Notes: generated by a model from the letters alone, not told the origin. Shown: positions 1-23,100, numbered from the stretch's first letter. The stretch is DNA of 64,000 nucleotides from Engraulis encrasicolus (GCF_034702125.1 NC_085868.1:27495201-27559200); one strand, 5' to 3'. Numbers and translations are program-made.

Positions 1-93
1 TGATAACCAGGCTAAGTCCCTTTCCACCTCCCCTTCTTACAATAGAGAGATGTCCGCTCACTGCAGCTCCGACTGTAAAGTTTATTCTAGACA

Positions 94-127
94 GACAACG
101 TTTTCAACCCATCAGGGTCGTCATCAG
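94..127 (-). other. Hammerhead-ribozyme-like motif with downstream AATAAA
   Basis: The minus strand reads CTGATGA (127-121), then a six-base-pair hairpin (CGACCC / GGGUUG), then AAAACGTTGTC. AATAAA follows at 86-81. This matches the general layout of several other copies in the window (5311, 23134, 57248). The core departs from a canonical hammerhead because the GAAA element is not cleanly separate. Confidence 0.35.
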
Positions 128-516
128 GCCTTTCTCCTGTTCTTCAAGCTGTTCTCCGAGTCCTACACAAGTCCTACCCCCAAGCTAGCACATATCATTC
201 ACTGAATCGTATGGAACCAGCTAGTTAAATGGTACTTCAATAATATTTGCTAGCTTGTCATTCCCATGTATGTCTATGTCCTTTCATGGTATAAGAGAGA
301 AAACATAATTTCAATTTCCTTGTAAGACCTGTGCATATGAAGAAACTGACAATAAAAGCTGAATTGACTTGACTTGACTAGCTTGGAACTAGAATTAATA
401 TCACCAGACTCAGAGAAAGGCTGAAACGACAAGAGAAAGGTAAAACACTCAGTCATTTAACTCAGAGGGAGGTGGAACATTTGCTCCTTTTCAGAAATGA
501 CATAATGTGGCTTTCA

Positions 517-4335
<3,819 letters not shown>

Positions 4336-4386
<51 letters not shown>

Positions 4387-4390
4387 AATA
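4336..4390. repeat. (AAAT)n microsatellite
   Basis: About twelve AAAT units just upstream of the psmd14 promoter motifs. Confidence 0.98.
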
Positions 4391-4789
4391 CATGAATAGG
4401 CTAGTTACTACAGAAATTCAAAAGGGATACACCAATTTAAAGTGTTCGTTATTTCATTGAAGATGTGAAAAAAAACACTATTACCACTATTTGCTATTAC
4501 TATAATTGTTAATATTTTATTTGTCAACGTCAACATATTCAAGAAGAATGATATCAATGATCTTATTTATGGAGTCAGATTGACCTGTGTTAGTGGAATC
4601 AAGTCATTTCCAGATGGATTGGTAAAAGGAAAATGTTAGATCAACGATATAAGTAATTGATTATGACAAAATTATTATTAAAGAGTTATGACACATCTCT
4701 TTTTGCAAAATCGAACACACGCATAGCCTAGCTAGGCCAATCTGAAGTCTGGAGAAAAAAAAAACAACACCAAATCATCATCAATTCAG

Positions 4790-4795
4790 TTTATT
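4790..4795 (-). terminator. Candidate poly(A) signal of the astacin gene
   Basis: AATAAA on the minus strand, 210 bases beyond the stop codon. The region is AT-rich, so chance occurrence is possible. Confidence 0.4.
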
Positions 4796-5004
4796 TTTTT
4801 CATTTCATTATTTTTGAATGCAGTCAGAATAACTAAACGAACAAAATTTCAACAACAACAAAAAATCACTCATTTTCAGTTCACCATTTAAACCAGTCTT
4901 AAATAGGCCTAAAGAATTTCCCAAAGTTTGTTTAAAAATAAAAAATAAAAAATAAAAAAATAATAATAATAATAGTCCTAGAGCTGATATATGAAATTAC
5001 GACA

Positions 5005-11659
<6,655 letters not shown>

Positions 11660-11750
11660 GCTGGGAATACAGATGGGGATGAAGACAAAGATGCAGACGT
11701 TTTCCTCAACTGAAATGAAGCTTTTGTCCTTCTCACCTTGTCCAGTGCCA

Positions 11751-11759
11751 TCTTATATA
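11751..11759 (-). promoter_or_regulatory. TATA box of the astacin gene
   Basis: TATATAAGA on the minus strand, about 95 bases above the ATG. Strong TATA boxes suit tissue-restricted secreted enzymes such as hatching proteases. Confidence 0.6.
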
Positions 11760-12225
11760 CTGTCCCAGCACAGGAGTGGCACGAAAAGGGCTCGGGGTTA
11801 TGTAAACATGAGGTACTTAGAGGAAAGGGCGGAGGCCAATTTACTCACTATTTGGAAACTACGTTATTTAAGAGTTTAGGCAAAAAATGACTGAGATAAT
11901 GAGCTGAAGATGACTTTGAGCAGGCTTTAAATACTTGTACAAACTAATTGGAGGGTTTTAACAGTAAGAAATACAGTGACGTAAGCGAAGGTGTTGGCAC
12001 TTGGATTTGTTGACAAAGCTTTTGTGAGACCATATAGCTGGCGTCCTCTTACAATCCACCAGGCCTGTCAAACCAGGCAAGGCAATTGCCAATTGCCCTC
12101 AGCTTAAAGTGGGAATGCTTGCTAATGACTGGTAATGCATTATATAGGCTAATGACAGCAATGGCAACTTTGTCAGTTACATTTCCCTTACATCTACTGT
12201 ATAACCAAAAAGCCCTTCCATGCAG

Positions 12226-12375
12226 GCTCTAACAGTGGGGCAGATGGCTGTATACACTGGTGACCCGGGTTCGATTCCGGCCTGGGTCATTTGACGACCC
12301 TTCCCTGTCTCATTTGCTACCTGTCTATCTCTCCTAATTTACTATAATCAATTAAGTCCAAAAGACCCAAAAAAT
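12226..12375 (+). mobile_element. tRNA-derived SINE copy (plus strand)
   Basis: B box GGTTCGATTCC at 12268-12278, followed by the same C/T-rich body. The A box is decayed. Confidence 0.7.
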
Positions 12376-12417
12376 ATCTATGGTCAAAAAGCCCAATAAC
12401 ATTTTGTTGAAAACCTT

Positions 12418-12537
12418 CAGAGCTGGGCTTACATCGCCCACGGGGAACCTGTTCGAGTCCGGCCGGGGTCATATCCCGGCCCTGTCCCATCTCTCTCTCC
12501 CAATCATTTCCTGTCTACTCTCACACTGTCCTGTAAT
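12418..12537 (+). mobile_element. tRNA-derived SINE, 5' part, split by an insertion
   Basis: B box GTTCGAGTCC at 12451-12460, then TTCCTGTC and a CACACTGTCCTGTAAT tail. The tail is interrupted at 12537/12538 by a 1.36-kb element. The SINE's A-rich end resumes at 13903-13945. Confidence 0.75.
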
Positions 12538-13896
12538 CAGTCCCTCCAGTTTTTCGCGATTCAGCGATCGCGTGGATTCATGCAAATTCAATGATATTCC
12601 GCATAATTTCACGATGCCGCGTAATTCCTGTAAAGCCGCATTTTTCCCGCAAAATTTTAACATTCTGTGGAGTTTATTGATTTATATTTTCGTCAAAAAA
12701 AAATGAAAATGTGACTACAATAGGCCTACCACCGGAGACGAAAACCAATACGAAGCATTTTTGTAAATATGTCACTGAAACATTGAAAAAGAATTGCCTG
12801 CTATTTCGGAAGTCGCGACCCTCATCTCAGCTGTTCCGCGTCTCTCCTCCCCTCCCTCACACATACACGCAGGCGTCGGTGCTGCACACTCATGACCCCT
12901 TTTTTTTTTTTTTACAGCAGTAGCCTACTTTTCAGTGCAATCCTGGGTGGAAAAAGTATTGTTGCCCATTTATCCATGACGAAGAAGTGTATGCAGTCAT
13001 GAAATAGTGGCGGTACTGTCGCACATAGCAAACACCTTACGTTAGGAACTTCTCCACTCTCCCCTGTCGCTTTCATGAGCATGCTACCCGACGGTCGTTG
13101 TCTGATCTTTTTTTCAATGTTCGCTAATGTTTGTAATTTAAGGGTCTATGTCTATGCGTAGGCACAAGCCTTCTGATAACAATCACTGTAGTGCCGATCG
13201 CAAAGGTTTCGGAAGTGTGGAGTTTTGCAACTTGTTTCAGTCAAGGACACCGAGATAGGAAGTGAACGGCCCTTCCACGCTTTCACTGTGTTATTGCAAT
13301 AAAGTCTTGCGAATCCATGCAACCATGCACACAACCATGTCAACGAGAGCGTGTATGCCATCACAACTTTGCATCAAGCAAATAATATGCAACAGCTTGC
13401 AATACGCGCGCGCGCGAGAGAGAGACGCGTCTTCCGACAGGTGACATTGTAACGCTTGCATACAGTAACCTGGCTACTGTACCCCGCGACGCTCTTCATT
13501 AGGACTAGTGGTAGGCTATACCCACAAGTAGGCCTATTTTTTCATAACGCGCTGTCCCGTTTTCCCCCGAAGTCGTTCTAAAATATCGACAGAGATTTAT
13601 TTTTTTACACATTGGACGCACTGGCTAATAAGATGCTCTGACAGTTTTTGACAATATTTTATTATTCTATTATATAGGAAGTGTGTTTCTGAATCTCTCT
13701 CTCTTTTGTCTTAAGCCTGCTTAGACTGATTGTGGTTTTCAGTTACCAAAAAAAACCCAGAAAGGGATGCAAAATCTTTGCAAAAAATGAGAAAATGCCG
13801 CAAAATCTTTGCAAAAAATGAGAAAATGCCGCCACAAAATCAGGCATTTTGACCGCAAAAATCACAAAATCCCAGTGCAAAATCCTGGAGGGACTG
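12538..13896. mobile_element. Non-autonomous DNA transposon with CAGTCCCTCCAG ends
   Basis: Perfect 12-base terminal inverted repeats, CAGTCCCTCCAG (12538-12549) and CTGGAGGGACTG (13885-13896). TGTAAT directly flanks both sides (12532-12537, 13897-13902). Interior subterminal repeats rich in GCAAAA include a tandem 36-base unit near 13769-13838. No transposase frame is recognisable. CAG ends suit hAT, but the repeated flank is 6 rather than 8 bases. Confidence 0.8.
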
Positions 13897-14094
13897 TGTA
13901 ATAATACAGGCCAAAAAAACCCCAAAAATACTTAAAAAAAAAAAAGAAAACCTTCTGCGGGTCCCTCCCCAATAGTTTGAATAGGGGTGGTAAAGGGCAT
14001 GTTCCCTTTGCCTAGGACCCCCAAACACCTTGAAACAGCCCTGTTATCCATGCTAGCACTAATGGATATGTTTGTTACAATCTTTTGAGCTAAT

Positions 14095-14195
14095 ACGCTC
14101 CTTATTTGAGACAGGACAGTTTGAGAGTGTGACATGAAACGGATGGGTTGAGAGAGAGATGGGGAGGGTTAGGGTCGGAATAGAACATGGGTCAT
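14095..14195 (-). mobile_element. Decayed SINE fragment (minus strand)
   Basis: Shares the body of the window's SINE family (ACTGTCCTGTCTC tail, CATCTCTCTCTC). The B box is mutated to GTTCTATTCC. Confidence 0.55.
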
Positions 14196-14491
14196 TATAC
14201 AGATGTATTTGAAAGCTTCCAAATGCAAAAAAACATGTAGGGCCTATCAGTCCCACTAGAAGAGAGAACATAGATGGATGATATTGCATTGGGTTCCAAA
14301 TGTATATTCTTATTGTAATGACCTCAAGAATTCTCAGATCTGAGACACAGATAACAGATGTCTGATGTAAAACGGATTGACATATTTGTGGGATGGTATG
14401 TGTCCCTATCAATTTTCAAATTACTTTAGTTCTTGTGCCTTACAAATGTTAACATTTCAAGTTTTTCTCATTCACCATAAAACAAGTGAGA

Positions 14492-14666
14492 GGTGGCCCT
14501 GCCGTGGCTCAAACAGTAGGGCACTGCGCTGTCACGCCGGGGACCCGGGTTCGATTCCAGCCCGAGGTCACTTCCCAATCTTCCCCCGTCTCTCTCTCCG
14601 ACTCACTTACTGTCACCTCTCATATTGTCATGTCGAAATAAAGGCGAAAAAAGCCTTAAAAAAAGA
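14492..14666 (+). mobile_element. tRNA-derived SINE (plus strand), well preserved
   Basis: A box TGGCTCAAACAGTAGG (14505-14520), B box GGTTCGATTCC (14548-14558), C/T-rich body and an AATAAAGGCGAAAAAAGCC tail. Same family as the copy at 7345. Confidence 0.85.
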
Positions 14667-14820
14667 TTGAGATGTGTGTATTCAAGGTTTTGACTGTTGT
14701 GTCCCACTCATATTGAGAGCAAACCCACACCCCTTTGTAAAACAGTTAAATAAACAGGTACAAAGCTTGTAATCCAGGTCTGTGGACTTGTGTTCATTGT
14801 TCCAAGCAAGGGACGGCCTA

Positions 14821-14823
<3 letters not shown>

Positions 14824-14896
<73 letters not shown>

Positions 14897-15022
14897 CCCC
14901 CTCTCTCTCTTCTCTCTCTCTCTCTCTCCCCTCTCTCTCTCTCTCTCTCTGCACAATCTGTCAGTGTTAGTCAGGAGCATAATAAGGCGCCCCTCTCCTC
15001 TCCTCTCCTCTCCTCTCCTCTC
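14824..15022. repeat. (CT)n microsatellite followed by (CCTCT)n
   Basis: CT repeats at 14824-14950, then a separate CCTCT pentamer run at 14991-15022. Confidence 0.98.
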
Positions 15023-18000
15023 CCATGCCTGGCTGGCATTTCGCACCCCTGATTAGACTCTCTTCTTGCTCCGAGCGTTTTTCTAACACCTCCAAGATCA
15101 GACTTCTGTTCCACCGTCTATCCACCCCTCTTCTGTACATATACTACATAGGCTTACATCCTTTGTTTTGTTTGTCTCACATCATGTTAACTAACCCTGT
15201 CCCCAAACTTGGGTAGCCTACCTTTCATCAGGGCCACTGATACTGTAGCTTTGGCCCGGATGAGACCAAGTTATCTGAAGCGCTCCCTCACCCAATATAT
15301 CCAACATAATGAAGACCCAAATAATACAACCTCACCACCCGCCCACCCCCATCCCCCGGGCCCAGGACAGCTGACCCTTTTGTCAACCTTTATCCGCCGC
15401 CCCACGCCCCATTCCCCTCACTGTCAGCTTCCCTGCCTTTCCTAAAGAAGTAGGTGCTGCTGAATTGTGCTCAACAGCAGTTTCATCCCATTCGGGACCT
15501 GATGGGCAAAATGTAGACATGGGGCCCTTTTGAATTACTTTCACTGGTATTTACCATGACTGCTGGGGGGGGGGGGGGGGTGTACAGTGGGCAAACCTGG
15601 GGCCCTATAGGCAACTGCCTGGTGGTAAACCCAGCTCTGGTTGGGTTCCAATTGGAATGTGTGAATCTTGCTTTGAAAGCCCTCTTCTGTCGGCTGTCCG
15701 CTGTCTTCGCTCTGCATCCATTAGCCTGAGGGTGATAATGTGGTCTAAGCAAAAGGCCTCATGGATATGGAATTGTTACCCTTTGGGTACCTTTAAAAAA
15801 AATGCTGTTTATTAAAAGAGTGTTATTATGGACGAGCATCTGTCTCTTATATTATTTGTTATTGTCGATTCCCTCATTCACTGTCTGTGTTCAATCTGCC
15901 AGATGATCACCAAACTGAAAATTAATTTCCATTTCAGATGTATCTCGTCCTAGATTACACGATAGGGCTTTGTAGAATTGTGAATTTCACACACAATTGC
16001 AAAATCATAATAATAAAATCAAGTAATCGTATAAATAAAGATGAACCAGATCCTTGCCATACAAAAGTTTAAATGTTTGTGATGAAATACAATTTGATTG
16101 ATATGAATATGAATTTTTGTTTAGGTTTTTAAGTCATTTGACAGGAATTTCCAGGTTGATGGTGTTGATTGTTTGGAATTCCCAAATTGATTTAACCCTG
16201 CATGGCGTTTGTCATGCAAAGGTTTTCATGTCTCAGATTTAAGGCCAAATCCCTTGAGTGTGAAATGCTTTACATGGTCTTTGTTATTATCATGTATCAC
16301 AGAGATACCAGGGTTCTCAGTATCCTGAGCTTTCATTGTGCTGTCATGTTGACAGTCTTCTCTGGAACTGAATCAGTCACTGTGCCAAGAAAGCATGTGA
16401 CGATGTTGCTGACAGTTTTCATTTTCTGGTCTTGATGTCAATTATTCTATATGTCTTGTCAATTATTTATGTCTCCTTATAACAACATCAATCTTGACTG
16501 CCATGTTGGGTAATTTAAAGACAGGTGACATTTGTTTGTACAATTATAATTAGTGATTGTCTTCTTGAGTGGGTGGTATTTTGCGTGTTCTGATCAGCTG
16601 TGCCAATGGGAGAAAAAGTGCAGCTCCTAAATGATGAAATCCCTTACCATCTACACTTACTGAACAAAAAAAAATCAAAAGTGCTTTAAAATTACACTGT
16701 GTAAGATTTGTTGTTGTTTATTTCCAGAACTCATGCTACACATTCACTAATGTTACATTTTTCATGAATACTTACCAGTCTACTTTTTTATGGTGGGTAT
16801 ACTGTATATTTGAGCATTTTTTGAAGTGGGTATACTGTATATATTCGTGCTATTCAAAACAATGGATCAATCCATTTTAAGTGGGTATACTGAAATCCAT
16901 GAAATTTAGAAGTGGGTATACTCCGTATACCCGCGTTCTAGACTACACCACTGACCACCATCAAATTCTAAGTATTCATTATGACTTGGAAAATTGCACT
17001 TTTCATGCATGAAAAGGGGGATCTTCTCTATGGTCCATTTTGAATTTGAATAGACATTTTTAGCTGCAAAAATGACTGTACTTGAGCCATACAAAAAAAT
17101 ATTAGTTAATCACTTCGTAAACTTTCATGTAAAGATCAAATTTGGAAATAGGCAGCCCAGTTTCAATGAGCAGCATAGTTGCAGTATCTTTTTCGGCCAT
17201 TTCCTGCACAGTGCACCCTTAACTAATCATGGCCTCTAACAGATTAGTTTTTTGTGGCTTGGCTTGGGCACAACCATGCTGAACAACAACAAAAAAGTTA
17301 TACACACAAGTTATTTTATTGCTGTTTATTCATTCATTGACATGATGGCATCTTGGAATGGTGACTTTGAGGAAGACCACAAGGTTGAAAAGTCATCATG
17401 CAAATGAATGAATAATATAGCCTACAGCAAAATTCCAGATTACTAAAATAATGTTTGGCCTACTTTACATGTTTAAATACTGGCTGACTTTTTAAAAATA
17501 TATATTTATCTTATGTCTTGTAAGGTGTCATGTGGCGTGTCCTGTGTAACAAGTAAAATGTATCATAATGATGATGGAGGTGCATGGTTATGGAAGGGAT
17601 AGCGTTCGCAGAGAAGGTCCCTGCCATGGAATAGCACACGACAGAGAGATGCAGGGTCCCAACCCAAAATAATAACAATATAGGAATGATAATAATAATG
17701 AGTGATTCCACGATTCCCCTATGCTTTTGGCAGAAGCAAAATGTCAATTATCAGTATTTTTTTTTACAACTAAATGACCTAGATGTTTACATAGTGTATA
17801 TATTTAAGTTTCCAAACAAACAAATTGCCAAGCTTAATCTTAAATCATTTGATAAATACTCTAATGAAAGCGAACATTTGCTTAATTATTTTGTCAACAG
17901 TGTTATGGACAAATACTATGTCATTTCAAACATATATAAAAATACTACAGAGTTGAAACAATATATGTTTGAAAGTGCTTATGTCCCTTAGCAGTAATGT

Positions 18001-18400
18001 TGTCATTAATCTGTGCAACTGATATAGAAAATGTGATTGTTGAGCTTCATAAGTAGGATTTTATGAGTCACTGTGATACAGACTGACACATTTTTCATCA
18101 TAAATCCCTGTAACGTCTGATTTGAATATAGTCACCCTCCTTACACAAGACTTCCTTCTCCAGAGATAATCCTTAGTGTATGTTCATAGGATTTTTCCAA
18201 CACATAAGGGATCAATAGCGCAAAAACACTTTCAAAACAGTCAACCGTGTTACTCAACTGTGTTACGGTCAACAGTGCAGGGGAACAAGTCGGCACTTTT
18301 TTAGGAGAAAAAACAGCAGACAAACCCATCTCCCTAGAACACAAATTATTTTGTTTGTTTGTCTGTCAATATGGTTATAAATTGGCAAAAACATACTCCT
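15023..18400. other. No gene recognised; dispersed repeats
   Basis: Contains two 'GGACAAAGTC'-type fragments (about 15355-15435 and 15490-15640), a run of G at 15564-15580, and four copies of AGTGGGTATACTG between 16789 and 16925 in a probable MITE. The 17686-17991 frame is AT-rich with no domain. No exon with coding-like sequence was found. Confidence 0.6.
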
Positions 18401-18413
18401 CCTCAACTGTCAT

Positions 18414-18600
18414 CAGTGTTGCCAGATTGGGCTGGTTCCCGCCCAATTGGGCTGCTTAGGATGGCCGTGTGCGGGTAAAAATGGCATCTATCAGAAAAAC
18501 CTTCCCACTGCCATGTAAATCAATAGAATTGGGCGGGTTTTTAGGGCGGATTTTGAACATTTTTTGGGCTGGAAATCATCAGCCTCATCTGGCAACCCTG
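18414..18600. mobile_element. MITE with GTTGCCAGAT ends and exact 8-bp target duplication
   Basis: CAGTGTTGCCAGAT at the left and ATCTGGCAACCCTG at the right; ACTGTCAT flanks both sides (18406-18413 and 18601-18608). Relatives at 35014-35226 and 48608-48826. hAT-type by duplication length and CAG end. Confidence 0.88.
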
Positions 18601-19587
18601 ACTGTCATACTTAATTGTAACACCATTGACGGTAACACCATTGACATTTCAGCCATTTTTATGGTGTTGTGCTAACTGAGGACCTCAGAAGTTCCACCAC
18701 AACACGTTAATCAATTCATGTATCTGTATGCTTTATCTGTGTTTTTCTACATGTGATTTCTAATTCAGATTCTTATGAATATATTGATAACACAGTTGAC
18801 AGGCAATTTTCCCGCTATGAGAACATGAAAAAGAATGGATTAAATTATGGAAGGATGGAGCTCAAAATTTACCAAAAAGTCTTCCTGTATCCTGCCAAAG
18901 AGGTTATGACATCACGTGATGTTATTCGTATGGCCTAAGACCAAACCATTACTGATTTATGGAGGAGGTTTCAGACCGTAACACGGTTAACACAGTTTTC
19001 GTGGACACACACAAAATGGCAAATTTCATGTATAATGGAAAGGACAGTGGTCTTTATGACAGTTTTGTCATATTGTGATGATTACTCTGAATCAACATTT
19101 GCAATCGTCTTGGGCAAAACAAGTTTCTTTACATGCTAATATGAAGACTGAATCTGACATTTGGAAAACAGGACGGCATGAAAACGCCCAAAACCAGTAT
19201 TAAATATTCATTCTTGCTGAGGGAAATAATGCTATATCTACACTTTCTGTATTATATGAAAGATAAATGTTTTCTAATGTCCAAAACATCATTGGATGCA
19301 GTTAATAGTTAGTGGAATTGCCAAATAAAATCCACGGACTTAAAAGTGTAGGCGAATTAGAGAATCACTCTAATAATAATAATAATAACTAGAAATGCAT
19401 TCTCACAGAAAATGCTGGAAGCGGGCTTGCCTTTTGGGGCAGAGATGAAACAAAGTACTATTGAGAAAACAAAGCTAAAAGAAATCTTGGAAAAACTCCA
19501 TCCACCCAGTCAGAAGTTATGGGCCAAACAATTCAGCCATCTTGGATTCAGCCATCTTGAAAGTGTTGTAGCTCTGCGTTTTGGGGA

Positions 19588-20200
19588 TATACTAAATGAC
19601 ATACATGGTCTTTTAAGTTGGCTAAGGAACACTGCATATGATATAATTTTGAAAATCAACATGGCTTCGAGCGGGATTAGAACTCACAACCTCCATATCT
19701 GTAATCCAACCCCTTTGCCATTGATATTAAATGACATACAATACATGATATTTGAAGTTGGCTAAGGAACACTGCATATGATATGGCATTTTAAGTTGGC
19801 CAAGGAACACTGCATATGATATAATTTTGAAAGTCAACATGGCTTTGACTGGGATTCGAACCCCCAACCTCCATATCTGTAATCCAGCACATTTGCCATG
19901 CATACTAAATGACATACATGGCATTTTAAGTTGGCCAAGGAACACTGCATATGATGTAATTTTGAAAATCAACATGGCTTTGACTGGGTTTCGAACCCCC
20001 AACCTCAATATCTGTAATTCAGCACATTTGCCATCCATACTAAATGATATACATGGCATTTTAAGTCGGCCAAGGAACGCTGCATATGATATAATTTAGA
20101 AAATCAACATGGCTTCGGGTGGGTTTCGAACCCTCAACCTCCATATCTCTAATGCAGCGGCATGCATTACCACTAAGCCAAGCAGCTAATTGTCATGCAT
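19588..20200 (-). repeat. Four-copy tandem array of a tRNA-like module
   Basis: Units of roughly 125-180 bases each carry a B-box-like element on the minus strand (GGGTTCGAAACCC or similar near 19673, 19852, 19987, 20120) and the phrase aaggaacactgcatatgat. The rightmost unit also has an A box, TGGCTTAGTGGTAATGC (minus, about 20182-20166). Likely a tRNA-derived SINE head amplified in tandem. A related single copy is at 36630-36735. Confidence 0.7.
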
Positions 20201-21013
20201 AGTCCAGCAAGACTATATTACATTGCATTGCAGAGCTGAACAATAGACTTCTAGAATGGTTGCTCGCACCTGCTCGTTAAGAATGGAATCTTGAGACAGT
20301 GACAGTTGAAATGGAATCCTTCACTGGCTGCACCTGTTGTGATTGACTGAAAGACAGTTAGTATTGAGCTCTAAACTGGGGAGAAAATGAGAATGAGTTT
20401 TTTGTCTTTACAACATCGTTGTAAAAAAACTAAAAGGAGTTGGCACGTGTCCTTTTCACAGATCGGAGTCATGCTTGTGATCTCTGTAACAGTCTTTGAA
20501 TGAAGTTTATAGGTTAAATTTTTCAGGCACAAATGGACCTCCGTGTGGGACATGCGCTGATCTCTTGAAAAATGCCCTTTTCGAAAGACTGGGATTCTCC
20601 ATAGAGCCAGGCCTGTTTTTTTACAAACCTGCCATTTAAAAAGTATTGGGATTTGGGAGATGAAACTTTGACAATTTGGAGACATCCCATAGAGCTCGCT
20701 AACAACGCGTCAACTAAACTTCTAGGTGAAAGTGTTGATGTTTTATGACCGAAAAAACCTCCTACACTCTAATCTCTAGAGTGGCGGAACCTTGGTTCAT
20801 GGAGGTTCCACCACTGTTTCCAATGGGGACCCAGGCTTTAACAAAATCGCCAAAAACGGGAAAACGACAAGAGACACGGAGAAGCCTATCACTACACGCG
20901 ATCTCCAAGCCGAGCCGGTCGTTTTAGTGTTTGAACGGTGTCTCTATCTCGAAAGGCCTAGGAGGAGATCCATTTTCTATTTTCTGCCCTGCACAAGAAC
21001 GATAAATAAAGAA

Positions 21014-21183
21014 ACAGGACTTAGAGATTACTATAATCGGGCCTTGCTCTGCAAGGGCCATGCTCTGCATGGTCCTTGCTCCGCAAGCCCGCTTAATAAA
21101 ACAGGACTTAGAGATTACTATAAACGGGCCTTGCTCTGCAAGGGCCATGCTCTGCATGGTCCTTGCTCCGCAAGCCCGCTTAA

Positions 21184-21186
<3 letters not shown>
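21014..21186. repeat. Two 87-base tandem units, each with three consecutive stem-loops
   Basis: Each unit has hairpins CCTTGCTCTGCAAGG, CCATGCTCTGCATGG and CCTTGCTCCGCAAG in a row; in unit 1 they lie at 21042-21056, 21058-21072 and 21074-21087. An (AAG)n tract follows directly. Origin unknown. Confidence 0.85.
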
Positions 21187-21214
<28 letters not shown>

Positions 21215-21303
21215 AAGAAGAAGAAGAAGAAGAAGAAGAAGAAGAATAGTATTATTATTATTGCTGTTGTTGTTGTTGTTATTATTATTATTGTTATTAT
21301 TAT
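21186..21303. repeat. (AAG)n then (TTG/ATT)n microsatellites
   Basis: About twenty AAG units to 21245, then trinucleotide TTG/ATT repeats. Confidence 0.98.
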
Positions 21304-21542
21304 ACCACTTTACATCCTAATGTGGAAAAACAGTGCCTCCTGGAGGTCTGTATGCCAACCTACAGGACCATTTATGCCAAACAGCAAATGGATTTAACTC
21401 ATTTAAATTATCAACAGCCTCAATTTCATTACATAGGCCTACATAGTTTCCAAAATGTCATAAATCAGAACAGGACAGACCTAAGCTCCAGGGTTAATAT
21501 ACTGTATATGCCAGCTTGTTTGTGTGCCCAAGACTCAGGGAA

Positions 21543-21658
21543 AACACACACACACATACACACACGCATGCACGCACGCACGCACGCACGCACACACGCA
21601 CGCACGCACGCACACAAACACACACACACACACACACAGACACACAGACACACACACA
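21543..21658. repeat. (CA)n/(CACG)n microsatellite
   Basis: CA repeats with a block of CACG units. Confidence 0.98.
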
Positions 21659-21659
21659 T

Positions 21660-23100
21660 TATAACATTGTAACATTCACATTGTCAGCAGTGCCTGGACT
21701 AGAATGGATGTGAGTTTGATAGCAGGTGGTGACAATAAAACCATGACATTAAAAAAAAAATGATACACCCAGATACCATGGTTTTAGTCTGTAGGCTATG
21801 TACATAAAATAACAGTGTTGGATACGTTTTTATTTGTGTTAGATTTCTTGTTTCGAATGCCATCATAGTATTGCATACTGAGTGTAGTCCATCTGCCTGA
21901 GATCATTTCAATGTAGTATTGTGTTCATATTACTACTCAAGACTGAAATTACATTTCAATGCGTTTGTTTTCAATGTCAAATGTGTCCTCAGGTACAGAT
22001 GGTAGTATGTTATCAACTGAGCCGAGTAGGTTTTGCTCTTTTAGTGTCTCTGTGTTAATCATCTCAGCATGCACAATTCTGAATTAGCAAAGAAAATTGG
22101 GTGTGATTTTGCCATTTCACATTTGTGGTGTTATGATTACCGTGGAACTAAAATAGCCTTACAGGTGCCACTAACAAACAAATTACATGTCATCCCTAAC
22201 TAAACCATCACCACGAGTTAACACACAATTAAATTAAGCAGGCACTGCACAGGCACAAGGCATAATGATAGTTACTCCTGATGTGATCTTAAGTTTGCAC
22301 ACCATCTTAAAAATGATCCTCTCTCTTTCTCTCTCTCTCTCCTAAAATTTTTCTCTTTTCTCTCTCTTTTTTCACACCATATCTCCCACCCTTGCTCTCT
22401 TTGTTCTTTCACACCTTCACGTTCCTTCTTCTCCAATCTACAACCCCCCCCCCCCCCCCCCGTCCTTTTCTGTACTGGTCCTGTGACATGTCTATCAGTT
22501 CTCTTCAACTACCCGTCAATCAAACCATGCATCAGGGTGAATCGCTCGTATCTATTTTTAACCCTTTGCTGAGGTCGGCCCCTCAATCTTCATCTTGCTC
22601 TAATCTCTTTCATTTGATTGCAGTGCTGTTCTAATGTTGGGTCTGACAGTTGCACATTGTTTAAAACAAAAGTCATGCCAAGTTATATGTTGTCAGGTAA
22701 CGTATATGTATATGTTGTATGCATACATTTTTTTCTCTTCTCCCTTTTTCATTATCTAGGAGCACTTATACACTGTTCCTGTCTGGCCATGTGTTTGAAG
22801 TTCTTCTTATGGACCATGATGAGCATTTTACCACATTTGTTTAGATTTTGAAAAAAATCTTTAATTGCAAAATAAATCATGCAGAGGTTTCAAATGTATC
22901 ACACTGTGTTTGCACACTGAATCCCTGCCATTTCTTGATTTCTATTTTCATTATTTTTAAATTACTTTTATTTTTCACGATTCTTCTTGTTTTTTGTCTG
23001 TGACGTTACTATCCTCCTTCTATTCTTAAATGAAAGATGGAAATATTTAAAGACAGGTCATTGATCGCAGAAAGGTTGTTGTCCCTCCTTCATTCCTGTT
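21660..23100. other. No gene recognised
   Basis: AT-rich sequence with a poly-C run near 22443-22460. The open frames here are short and featureless. Confidence 0.6.

Noticed and set aside
17686..17991. 101-codon AT-rich frame (Asn/Tyr/Lys rich)
   Set aside because: Composition follows local AT content; no domain or splice context.
20792..21397. 201-codon frame with a poly-Lys run
   Set aside because: It reads through the stem-loop units and the (AAG)n microsatellite; no domain, no splice logic.
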